DNA of 23,810 nucleotides from contig VBGS01000047.1 in the NCBI GenBank assembly GCA_005889445.1, forward strand, positions 2,819-26,628. Direction: 5' to 3'. This DNA is from Chloroflexota bacterium. GTDB lineage: Bacteria > Chloroflexota > Limnocylindria > P2-11E. The notes under the pieces were generated by a model. That model was not told the DNA's origin and did not search any database. It saw only the letters and a list, made by a program, of their open reading frames with translations. Positions 1 to 6,046 of this stretch are shown here, piece by piece; the stretch's first letter is position 1, and every line of letters starts with the position of its first letter. Both the position numbers and the translations under genes were made by a program.

Positions 1-1160
1 ACATGGATCGCTCCGGGGACGTGGCCCGTCCGCCACTCGGATGTCTCGCGGACGTCCAGGAGGATCGCGCCCTTCGCGCCGCGGTCCATCGCCGTTCGCG
101 CGTCGACCTGCTCGATGCGAGCGACATCGCCGTCGGATGGATCGGGCGACGCGTAGCCACGGACATCGTCGTATCCGATGACGGCGAGCTGGGTGCGGAG
201 CCGCTCCGCCTGTTCGGCGTCGACGGTGAGGATCGCGACGGGCGTCCCAAATGCGACGGTCGCGCCGAGCCGCACCGCGAACGAATCGTTGCCGACGATG
301 TTGAGCGCGCCCCGGCGATGACCCGCGCCAAAAAGATGTGGCGGCCGCGGATCGACGAGGGTCACAGACGAAAGCGCGCTGTCCCGAAGAAGGGGCAACG
401 GCCGACGATCGGCCAGCGGCGCGCCACGCGTGTTGAGCGCCCGCACGTGCGGGTAGTACGCGGGCGCGACGGGAAGTCCGTCGCGGATGATCGCGCGGAA
501 CTGAGCGAACTCGCCCTCGGCGGCGCGGGCCACCTCGTTGTGGCGGCGCTCGAAGCCGAGGGTCGTCCATCGCGATCCAGCGACCTCAGCCGAGCACGCG
601 CTTCCCCCACCGTGAGTCGGGAACACCGCGACGTAGTCGGCGAGCGGAAGGAGCCGCTCGCGAAGCGTGTCGTATGCCGAACGCGCGAGCGTTTCGCCGA
701 CGGTCGGCCCCAGCAGGTCCGTGCGAGCGATGTGGCCGACAAGGAGCGCGCCTCCCGAGAAGAGGTACTGGGGATCCTCCGCCCGCCGGCGGTCCGCGAC
801 GAGGTACGCCATGTGTTCCGGGGTATGGCCCGGCGTGGCCACGCATCGCACGGCCAGCTCGCCGACGGCGATGAGGTCGCCATCGGCATGGCCGGCGTGC
901 GCGAACTCGAGCGCGGCCACAGCCGCGGCATGCACGGTGATGGGCCGAAGCTCGGCGAGGCCCGGCGACCCCGAGACGTAGTCGTTATGGACGTGAGTCT
1001 CGAACGAGTCGGTGATCAGGACCCCGAGGCGCGCGGCGGCGGCGAGGTACGCATCGACCTGGCGGTCGGGGTCGACGAGGAAGGCCAGACCGGCATCCGG
1101 ATCCGCCACCAGATAACTCGCGTGGCCAAGACCGCGGTCAAAGAACTGCTCGATGAGCAA
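1..1160 (-). CDS. MBL-fold metallo-hydrolase with rhodanese domains, persulfide dioxygenase type (3' end cut off)
   Basis: The first 386 or so codons of a beta-lactamase-fold protein followed by rhodanese-like domains; the C terminus lies beyond the window. The metal motif is T-H-V-H-N-D-Y-V-S-G (His56, His58, Asp60), followed by G-H-T-P-E-H near residue 112 and a late P-T-H-G-G-G-S. The first rhodanese-like domain lacks a visible active-site Cys. A second begins at the window edge with D-V-R-E-T-S-E-W-R-T-G-H-V-P-G. Proteins of this layout (CstB/ETHE1 relatives) oxidise persulfides or handle reactive sulfur. The start is TTG at 1160: an in-frame TAG lies just upstream and L-I-E-Q-F-F-D-x-G-L-G-H matches the usual beginning of the family. 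It is the last visible gene of a minus-strand operon that begins with a stand-alone rhodanese. The function call is sound at family level; the exact substrate is inferred. Confidence 0.85.
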   Translation of the reverse strand, partial: MLIEQFFDRGLGHASYLVADPDAGLAFLVDPDRQVDAYLAAAARLGVLITDSFETHVHNDYVSGSPGLAELRPITVHAAAVAALEFAHAGHADGDLIAVGELAVRCVATPGHTPEHMAYLVADRRRAEDPQYLFSGGALLVGHIARTDLLGPTVGETLARSAYDTLRERLLPLADYVAVFPTHGGGSACSAEVAGSRWTTLGFERRHNEVARAAEGEFAQFRAIIRDGLPVAPAYYPHVRALNTRGAPLADRRPLPLLRDSALSSVTLVDPRPPHLFGAGHRRGALNIVGNDSFAVRLGATVAFGTPVAILTVDAEQAERLRTQLAVIGYDDVRGYASPDPSDGDVARIEQVDARTAMDRGAKGAILLDVRETSEWRTGHVPGAIH

Positions 1161-1190
1161 ATCGCCGCGACTCTACTCGTCCGCGATCGT

Positions 1191-1355
1191 CTAGCGCTGC
1201 TGGCGGACCGCCTTGGCTTCCTGCTCGAGGACCTCTTCGCCCGGGCCGGTCTCGTCATGAGGCGGTATCACCGGCGGGATGCGTTCGTCGACGCTCTTGC
1301 TCTTCGCCTGCGCTTCCTCGAGTGTGTCCTCTGGCCGCGGCTCTTCCTTATTCAT
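1191..1355 (-). CDS. Small charged hypothetical protein (54 aa)
   Basis: A 54-residue, highly charged, Glu- and Pro-rich frame beginning M-N-K-E-E-P-R-P-E-D and ending A-V-R-Q-Q-R. It has no predicted membrane segment, no Cys and no recognisable domain, and looks intrinsically disordered. It fills the gap between the VIT-type transporter (ends 1386) and the MBL/rhodanese gene (starts 1160), in the same direction. A TTG 18 bases further upstream (1373) could add six residues. An AAGG lies close before the ATG, but the spacing is short. The composition is typical of small soluble proteins and the position in the operon supports it, but chance cannot be excluded. Confidence 0.42.
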   Translation of the reverse strand: MNKEEPRPEDTLEEAQAKSKSVDERIPPVIPPHDETGPGEEVLEQEAKAVRQQR

Positions 1356-1385
1356 GCCCTTGGTGCCGGGCAAGCGTCATGCCCA

Positions 1386-2156
1386 TCAGCCGGAAACGCC
1401 GGCCAGACCGAGTGCCCGGGGCAGTAGCGACCCAAAGATCCATCCACCGACCGAGGCCGCAAGGACCAGGGCGACGATCTCGAGCCCCGAGCGGACCGGA
1501 TTCCGACCCGTGAGGCGCGACTTCGCGACCCCGAGCGCGAACATGACCACCGCCGAAAACCCCACCGCGATCGGCAGCGCGACGCGCGGCTCGAACAGGA
1601 AGAACGGGGATAGGGGAACCAGGGACGCGGCGGCGAACGTCGCCGCGAGGATGACCGCGCCTTGCACCGCGCTGTGTCCCTCTTCGACCGCCAGGCCGAG
1701 CTCCTTCTCGACCATCGTTTTCAGAAGCACCTTCGGCTCGCGCGCGAGCTCCGCGGCGACGCGCTGCGCGGCTTCCTCCTGCAGGCCCTCCCGCTCGAGC
1801 ATGAACGCGACCTCGGCTTCGGATTCGCCGGGCCGCTCTTCGACTTCGCGACGCTCTTTTTCGATCTGCGCGAGGAAGATCTCGCGCTGGCTCTTCGAGC
1901 TCATGTACTCGCCCGCCGCCATCGAGAGGATCTCCGCGAGCGCGGCCGCGATCCCGGCCACGAGCACGGCGTACTGCTGATTCGTCGCGGTCGCGACGGT
2001 GATCACGACGGCGAGGATGCTGGTGACCCCGTCCTGCGCCCCGAAGATCGCCTCGCGGACCTCGCTCAGCAGGTCCGCCTCGCGCCGCTCGTCGCTGAGA
2101 TGGTCGGCGAGCCACTTCTTGGTTAGATATGCCGGCGTGCCCGTCGCGGTCGACAC
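1386..2156 (-). CDS. VIT1/CCC1-family Fe(II)/Mn(II) transporter
   Basis: Membrane protein of about 256 residues with the VIT1/CCC1 layout. A soluble lead (L-S-D-E-R-R-E-A-D-L-L-S-E-V-R) is followed by TM1 with the signature F-G-A-Q-D-G (residues 38-43) and TM2 with A-A-G-E-Y-M-S (80-86). Next comes a long Glu-rich cytoplasmic region (about 88-155), then three more helices (about 165-185, 192-212, 222-245). In VIT1 the Glu-rich region binds transition metal ions, and the protein exports Fe2+ or Mn2+ from the cytosol. The most likely start is GTG at 2156, next to the TAG (2158-2160) of the rhodanese gene, so the two are probably translationally coupled. An upstream in-frame start at 2210 would overlap the rhodanese gene by over 50 bases and add an unconserved stretch. 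Pairing with sulfur-handling genes hints at metal/sulfide stress, which is inference. Confidence 0.88.
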   Translation of the reverse strand: MSTATGTPAYLTKKWLADHLSDERREADLLSEVREAIFGAQDGVTSILAVVITVATATNQQYAVLVAGIAAALAEILSMAAGEYMSSKSQREIFLAQIEKERREVEERPGESEAEVAFMLEREGLQEEAAQRVAAELAREPKVLLKTMVEKELGLAVEEGHSAVQGAVILAATFAAASLVPLSPFFLFEPRVALPIAVGFSAVVMFALGVAKSRLTGRNPVRSGLEIVALVLAASVGGWIFGSLLPRALGLAGVSG

Positions 2157-2157
2157 G

Positions 2158-2493
2158 CTAAATGACGCGGCCGGCGCGGCCGGCGTTGTCGACGAGGGGA
2201 AGGCCGGCACGCGTCCAGGCGGTCACCCCGCCCTCGAGGTTCTCCGCGGCATAGCCGGAGGCGCGGAGGCCCTTGGCTGCCCTGTCGCTCCGGCTGCCGC
2301 TCCGGCAGACGGCCACGACGGTGCGGTCGCGAGGCACCTCGTCCAGGCGTGCGCCGAGGTCGCCCAGGGGGATGTGCTGAGCACCCTCGATATGTCCGGC
2401 ATCCCATTCGTCGGTCTCGCGTACGTCAAGCAGATGCAGCTCGGAACGCCGCTTGCTTACGTCGGTCGGCAGCACGGTTCGATTCTGGCGCAT
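2158..2493 (-). CDS. Single-domain rhodanese (thiosulfate/persulfide sulfurtransferase)
   Basis: A 111-residue single-domain rhodanese. It shows the N-terminal signature L-L-D-V-R-E-T-D-E-W-D-A-G-H-I, the active-site loop C-R-S-G-S-R-S-D with the catalytic Cys, and the C-terminal motif L-E-G-G-V-T-A-W. Such proteins carry sulfane sulfur as a Cys persulfide; the loop is the usual six-residue type that accepts sulfur rather than arsenate. It is the first gene of a minus-strand operon ending in an MBL/rhodanese protein, which fits a persulfide relay. The ATG at 2493 is only 11 bases from the divergent DksA-like start at 2505, and no Shine-Dalgarno sequence is evident, so the mRNA may be leaderless. 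A GTG at 2475 is an alternative start. Confidence 0.9.
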   Translation of the reverse strand: MRQNRTVLPTDVSKRRSELHLLDVRETDEWDAGHIEGAQHIPLGDLGARLDEVPRDRTVVAVCRSGSRSDRAAKGLRASGYAAENLEGGVTAWTRAGLPLVDNAGRAGRVI

Positions 2494-2504
2494 GGAGGCG
2501 GCCG

Positions 2505-2870
2505 ATGGGCGAAGCGACGGTGCGAGAGCGGCTCCTGCGCGAGCGCGCGGATCTCCAGGGGACCATCGATCGCATTCGCGAACGCTTGGCCGTGCCGCAG
2601 CGCGACAGCGGCGGAGATATCGCGCTCGCCGACCAGCACCCGGCCGACGCCGCGAGTGAGACCGAGGCGCGCGAGCTGGATGTCGCGCGGCAGGCGATGT
2701 TCGAGGCCAAGCTCGAGCTGATCGATGAAGCGCTCCGACGCCTTGACCGCGGCGACTACGGCCGCTGCGTCATCTGCGGCAGGCAGATACCGGACGAGCG
2801 TCTCGAGCTCGTTCCGGAAACGCCGTACTGCGTCGAGGACGCGGAGCGGGAGCAAGCCCGGGCACAATGA
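2505..2870 (+). CDS. DksA/TraR-type zinc-finger protein
   Basis: A 121-residue protein with an N-terminal coiled coil (about residues 5-30 and 52-80) and a C-terminal TraR/DksA zinc finger, C-V-I-C-G-R-Q-I-P followed by P-Y-C-V-E-D. DksA/TraR proteins bind RNA polymerase through the secondary channel and adjust transcription, in DksA together with ppGpp. Here Cys88, Cys91 and Cys109 are present but the fourth ligand position is Asp112, so zinc binding may be three-Cys-plus-Asp or weakened. The start is ATG 2505, preceded by a good GGAGG at proper spacing; the open frame extends upstream but that part is antisense to the rhodanese gene. It ends five bases before the next gene's GTG. Confidence 0.88.
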   Translation: MGEATVRERLLRERADLQGTIDRIRERLAVPQRDSGGDIALADQHPADAASETEARELDVARQAMFEAKLELIDEALRRLDRGDYGRCVICGRQIPDERLELVPETPYCVEDAEREQARAQ

Positions 2871-2874
2871 GGGC

Positions 2875-3759
2875 GTGGATCCGCCGTATCCGACCGAGAT
2901 CCCGCCACTGCTCCCGGAGTTCCTCCAGCGGCGTCGCGCGAAGCTCACCTTTGCGCTCGAGAAGACCGAGGAGCTGGGGATCGATCGCGCGACGTTCATC
3001 TTTGTCATCAACCTTTCGTACCGCGGCGATCGCGGCGCGAGCGGCGAGCCCGGCGACCTGATGAGCGCGTACGCGACCATCCCGGATCGTTGGCTTCCCA
3101 TGGCCGCGGCGGCGCGCGGCGCGGGCCTGGTGGAGGAGCGCGGTGCCCGCTGGTACCTCACGAACAAGGGACGCCAGCTTGCCGGGGCCATGCACGACGC
3201 AGCGCGATCGCATTACGCATCGCTGTCGCCCCTCCCGAGGAACGAGCTCGCGGAGCTGGCGCGCCTGCTCGATCGAGCGTTCCGCGCGGGCGCCGACGCG
3301 CCCGAGCCGCGAGTGCGACTGCACACGCCGTTCGCGTTCGCGTATCGCGGCGAGGAGCCACCCGATGGGTCGTTCGCGCAGCTCGACGCCGCGGTCTACG
3401 GGCTGTGGCAGGTGCGCGACGACTGCCACATGACGGCCTGGCGGGGAGCGGGGCTGAACGGTCCGGAAGTCGAGCTACTCACCCGTGTCTGGCGTGACGA
3501 GGCCACGGATGAGGACGGGCTGGCCGCACTTTTGCCTCACCAGCGCGCCGAGGACATTCACTCGGGACTCGCGCGTCTTCGCGAGCGCGGTCTCGTCGAG
3601 CCCAGCGCGCCGCGGACAACGCCCGAGGGCGCGACGACGAGGCAACGCATCGAGGACGAGACCGACCGGCTGTTCTTTTCGCCGTGGCCCTCCGAAGTCG
3701 GGGCCAAGGCGCCGTTCATCGCCGACCGCCTGGCGAAGGTAAACGCCGCGTTGAACTAA
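2875..3759 (+). CDS. Winged-helix-like protein of unknown function
   Basis: A 294-residue soluble protein. The start is taken as GTG 2875, five bases after the upstream stop, because the earlier part of the open frame is only the other reading of the DksA-like gene. Residues of about 35-105 look like a winged helix (helical region, then A-A-A-A-R-G-A-G-L-V-E-E-R-G-A-R-W-Y-L-T followed by N-K-G-R). A second such unit may lie around 210-260 (L-L-T-R-V-W-R ... L-A-R-L-R-E-R-G-L-V-E). Between them is A-V-Y-G-L-W-Q-V-R-D-D-C-H-M, a pattern I associate with paired winged-helix proteins. A MarR-like regulator is possible, but no ligand or target is evident. It is cotranscribed with the DksA-like gene by position. 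Confidence 0.75.
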   Translation: MDPPYPTEIPPLLPEFLQRRRAKLTFALEKTEELGIDRATFIFVINLSYRGDRGASGEPGDLMSAYATIPDRWLPMAAAARGAGLVEERGARWYLTNKGRQLAGAMHDAARSHYASLSPLPRNELAELARLLDRAFRAGADAPEPRVRLHTPFAFAYRGEEPPDGSFAQLDAAVYGLWQVRDDCHMTAWRGAGLNGPEVELLTRVWRDEATDEDGLAALLPHQRAEDIHSGLARLRERGLVEPSAPRTTPEGATTRQRIEDETDRLFFSPWPSEVGAKAPFIADRLAKVNAALN

Positions 3760-3785
3760 GCCAGGCAAGCGGGCGCGCTTCCTAA

Positions 3786-3803
3786 CAAATGGCACGCCAT
3801 TTG
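3786..3803. promoter_or_regulatory. Perfect palindrome upstream of the response regulator
   Basis: Two perfect 8-base arms separated by two bases (caaatggc-ac-gccatttg) lie 17 bases before the ATG of the response regulator. The arms are markedly A/T-rich for this genome. There is no T-run after it, so a terminator for the upstream gene is less likely than a binding site. OmpR-type regulators usually bind direct repeats, so the protein that binds here could be another dimeric factor. The role as operator is inferred. Confidence 0.5.
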
Positions 3804-3820
3804 CCACGTCTTCGTTACAC

Positions 3821-4555
3821 ATGATTGATCAGGAGGCCGCCCCGGCCCAACGACCCACCGCCCTGGGGGGACGCATCCTCGTGGTCGACGACGACCGCGA
3901 CGTTGCGAAGCTCGTCGAGACCGTGCTCACCGAGGCGGGCAACCAAGTTAAGACGATCACCGACGCGCGGCAGGCGATGGACACCTTCAACGAGTTCCAT
4001 CCGGACCTGGTGACACTCGACGTGTTGATGCCGAGCGTCGACGGGATCAGCCTCTGTCTGCAGCTTCGTCGGAACTCCGACGTCCCGGTCCTGTTCCTAT
4101 CGGCGAAGGACGATCCGCCGGATCGCGTCGTCGGGCTCCGGATCGGCGCGGATGACTATCTCGGGAAGCCGTTCGACAACGACGAGCTCGCGGCGCGCGT
4201 CGAGGCGCTTCTGCGCCGCGACCGCACGCGATTCGAGCACGGCAAGGAGCGCCAGCTCCGTTTCGGCCGCTTCATCGTCGATCTCGCGAGCCTCCAGGCG
4301 ATCGCCGGCGACCGTCAGGTCCCGCTCACCCCGACAGAGTTCAAGCTCCTGCGTACCCTCGCGGGTGAGCCTGCCCGCGTCTTCACGCGCGACGATCTGC
4401 TCGTCGGGGTGTGGAACTACGAGCCGGGCAGCGACACGCGACTCGTCGACGTGCACGTCGGGCGACTTCGCAAGAAGCTCGAGCAGGCCGGGGTCACCGA
4501 GGTGTCGATCGAGACCGCGCGGGGCTTTGGATATCGGCTGACCGTCCGGAACTAG
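3821..4555 (+). CDS. OmpR/PhoB-family response regulator
   Basis: A 244-residue two-domain response regulator. The receiver domain (about 18-132) has the acidic pocket V-V-D-D-D (Asp23-25), the phospho-acceptor Asp67 in T-L-D-V-L-M-P, a Ser in F-L-S-A-K and the conserved Lys116 in G-K-P-F. The C-terminal winged helix (about 148-242) carries L-T-P-T-E-F-K-L-L and V-D-V-H-V-G-R-L-R-K-K-L, typical of OmpR/PhoB DNA-binding domains. No histidine kinase lies nearby, so it is an orphan in this window. The ATG at 3821 has no good upstream Shine-Dalgarno, though AGGAGG occurs inside the coding region a few bases after it. Its 3' end overlaps the tail of the convergent DAHP synthase frame by about 60 bases. 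Confidence 0.93.
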   Translation: MIDQEAAPAQRPTALGGRILVVDDDRDVAKLVETVLTEAGNQVKTITDARQAMDTFNEFHPDLVTLDVLMPSVDGISLCLQLRRNSDVPVLFLSAKDDPPDRVVGLRIGADDYLGKPFDNDELAARVEALLRRDRTRFEHGKERQLRFGRFIVDLASLQAIAGDRQVPLTPTEFKLLRTLAGEPARVFTRDDLLVGVWNYEPGSDTRLVDVHVGRLRKKLEQAGVTEVSIETARGFGYRLTVRN

Positions 4556-5518
4556 TCGCGCGACGCTCGCGGACAGCGCTCGCGAGCGCGCTCAGGACCG
4601 TGACAGTCGCGTCCCAACCGATGCACGCGTCGGTGATGCTCTTGCCGTAAATCAGCGGCTCCGCCTCGGCATCTTGACGACCGTCTTCAAGGAAGCTCTC
4701 GGCCATCACGCCGACGATCGCGCGGTCGCCACCGGCGATCTGCTCCGCGACGTCGCGCGCGATCAGCGGCTGGCGGGTGTGATCGCGCCCGCTGTTCGCG
4801 TGCGACAGGTCGATCACGAGATGATCCGCGAGACCCGCCTTCCGCAGCGCGTCCTCGGTGCGCTCAACGCTCGCGCGGTCGTAGTTCGGTCCCGGGGTCC
4901 CACCGCGCAGAACGACGTGCGCGCTCGGGTTCCCGCGGGTCTCCACGATCGCGGCCAGCCCCTGCTCGGTGACGCCCATGAAGCTATGCGGCTCCTTCGC
5001 CGCGCGGACCGCGTCGATCGCGACCTGCACGCTCCCGTCGGTCCCGTTCTTGAAGCCCACCGGCATCGACAATCCCGACGCGAGCTCTCGGTGCACTTGG
5101 CTCTCGGTGGTGCGGGCGCCGATCGCCGCCCAGGCGACGAGGTCGCTCGTGTACTGCGGAGAGATCGGGTCGACGAACTCACACGCCGCGGGGACGCCGA
5201 TCTCCACCAGGTCGAGGAGGAGACGCCGCGTATGAAATAGGCGCGCATGATCACGACGAGGTCATCCCTGAGCTCGTCGCCGATCGCGCGAAGCCGTCTC
5301 GCGTAATCGAGCGCGGCGACCGGATCGTGGATCGAGCAGGGACCGACGATCGCGATCAGGCGGTCGTCGGACCGGTCGAGGATCGCCGTGACCTCCTCGC
5401 GCCAGCGTGCGACGGCACGCGAGCCGCTGTCGGAAAGCGGCAGCTCCTCGAGGATGATCGCGGGCGGCACGAGCGGTCGGTAGCCGGTGACGCGGAGGTC
5501 GCGTGTCCTCATCGGCAT
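4494..5518 (-). pseudogene. Class I DAHP synthase, broken by an internal deletion and frameshift
   Basis: Clear AroF/G/H-type 3-deoxy-7-phosphoheptulonate synthase (first step of the shikimate pathway) split over two frames. From ATG 5518 the first frame gives the N-terminal part, with V-G-P-C-S-I-H-D-P-V-A-A, and stops matching after V-I-M-R-A-Y-F (about 5234). The second frame resumes at R-R-L-L-L-D-L-V-E-I-G and continues through V-G-F-K-N-G-T-D-G, S-H-A-N-S and K-S-I-T-D-A-C-I-G-W. The E-K-P-R-T-T-V-G-W-K-G-L-I-N-D-P segment and what follows, about 30 residues, is absent. That segment includes Lys and Arg residues that hold phosphoenolpyruvate in E. coli AroG. The frame change implies a loss of 3n+1 bases. 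The last 20 or so residues (after R-E-R-R-A) are unconserved and antisense to the response regulator. Either a true pseudogene or an assembly error. Confidence 0.88.
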
Positions 5519-5530
5519 ATTCTTCACGAG

Positions 5531-6046
5531 GTGCCGCTCTACGGCTATAGAGGCAAGATGCCAAAGGTCGCGGCCGACGCGTTCGTCGCCCCGACGGCCG
5601 TGCTCATCGGCGACGTGACCATCGAGAGCGGCGCATCCGTGTGGTTCGGCACGGTTCTGCGCGGCGACATGGACCGGATCGTCATCGGCGAGCGATCGAA
5701 CGTCCAGGACAACTCGACGATCCACACGGACGTCGGGGAGCCCACCCTCGTCGGGCCGGACGTGACGATCGGCCACAACGCCCTGGTCCACTCGAGTGTC
5801 ATCGCGCGGAACGTGTTGATCGGGCAAGCCGCGGTTCTGGTCGGCGGCAACGTCATCGGCGAAGAGACCGTCGTCGGGGCGGGCGCCGTTCTGCCCGAGA
5901 AGTTCTCGCCGCCGGCACGCTCGCTCGTGCTCGGCGTCCCGGCCAAGGTCATACGCCAGACGGGTCCGGACGACGCGCGCTGGACCGTGCGCGCGGCCGC
6001 TCATTACACCGAGCTCGGCCGCTACTACCGCGAGAACGTGAAATAG
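5531..6046 (+). CDS. Gamma-class carbonic anhydrase / hexapeptide-repeat protein
   Basis: A 171-residue left-handed beta-helix protein with recurring hexapeptide repeats (I-G-D-V-T-I, V-G-P-D-V-T, I-G-E-E-T-V). All three zinc-binding histidines of gamma-carbonic anhydrases are visible: His65 in S-T-I-H-T-D, and His82 and His87 in G-H-N-A-L-V-H. Family members either hydrate CO2 or are inactive YrdA/PaaY-like relatives, so activity is likely but not certain. The start is GTG 5531 because P-L-Y-G-Y-R-G-K-M-P is the usual beginning of the family; ATG 5561 is an alternative. Only 12 bases separate it from the divergent DAHP synthase start. It overlaps the ammonia-lyase frame at its stop, so the two are probably one transcript. 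Confidence 0.87.
   Translation: MPLYGYRGKMPKVAADAFVAPTAVLIGDVTIESGASVWFGTVLRGDMDRIVIGERSNVQDNSTIHTDVGEPTLVGPDVTIGHNALVHSSVIARNVLIGQAAVLVGGNVIGEETVVGAGAVLPEKFSPPARSLVLGVPAKVIRQTGPDDARWTVRAAAHYTELGRYYRENVK

Noticed and set aside
3..1427. A 474-codon open frame on the plus strand
   Set aside because: It is codon-aligned antisense to the MBL/rhodanese gene; the minus-strand reading gives clear metal and rhodanese motifs, while the plus reading is Arg/Asp-rich and matches nothing.
2160..2190. Tandem gcggccggc copies
   Set aside because: Only two units, inside the rhodanese coding region (A-G-R-A-G-R); simple GC-rich coding sequence.
3768..3785. Weak stem aagcg-ggcg-cgctt after the winged-helix gene as a terminator
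   Set aside because: Only a five-base stem with no T-run; too weak to claim.
5226..5240. Programmed ribosomal frameshift in the DAHP synthase gene
   Set aside because: No slippery heptamer is present, and a frameshift cannot restore the roughly 30 missing conserved residues.
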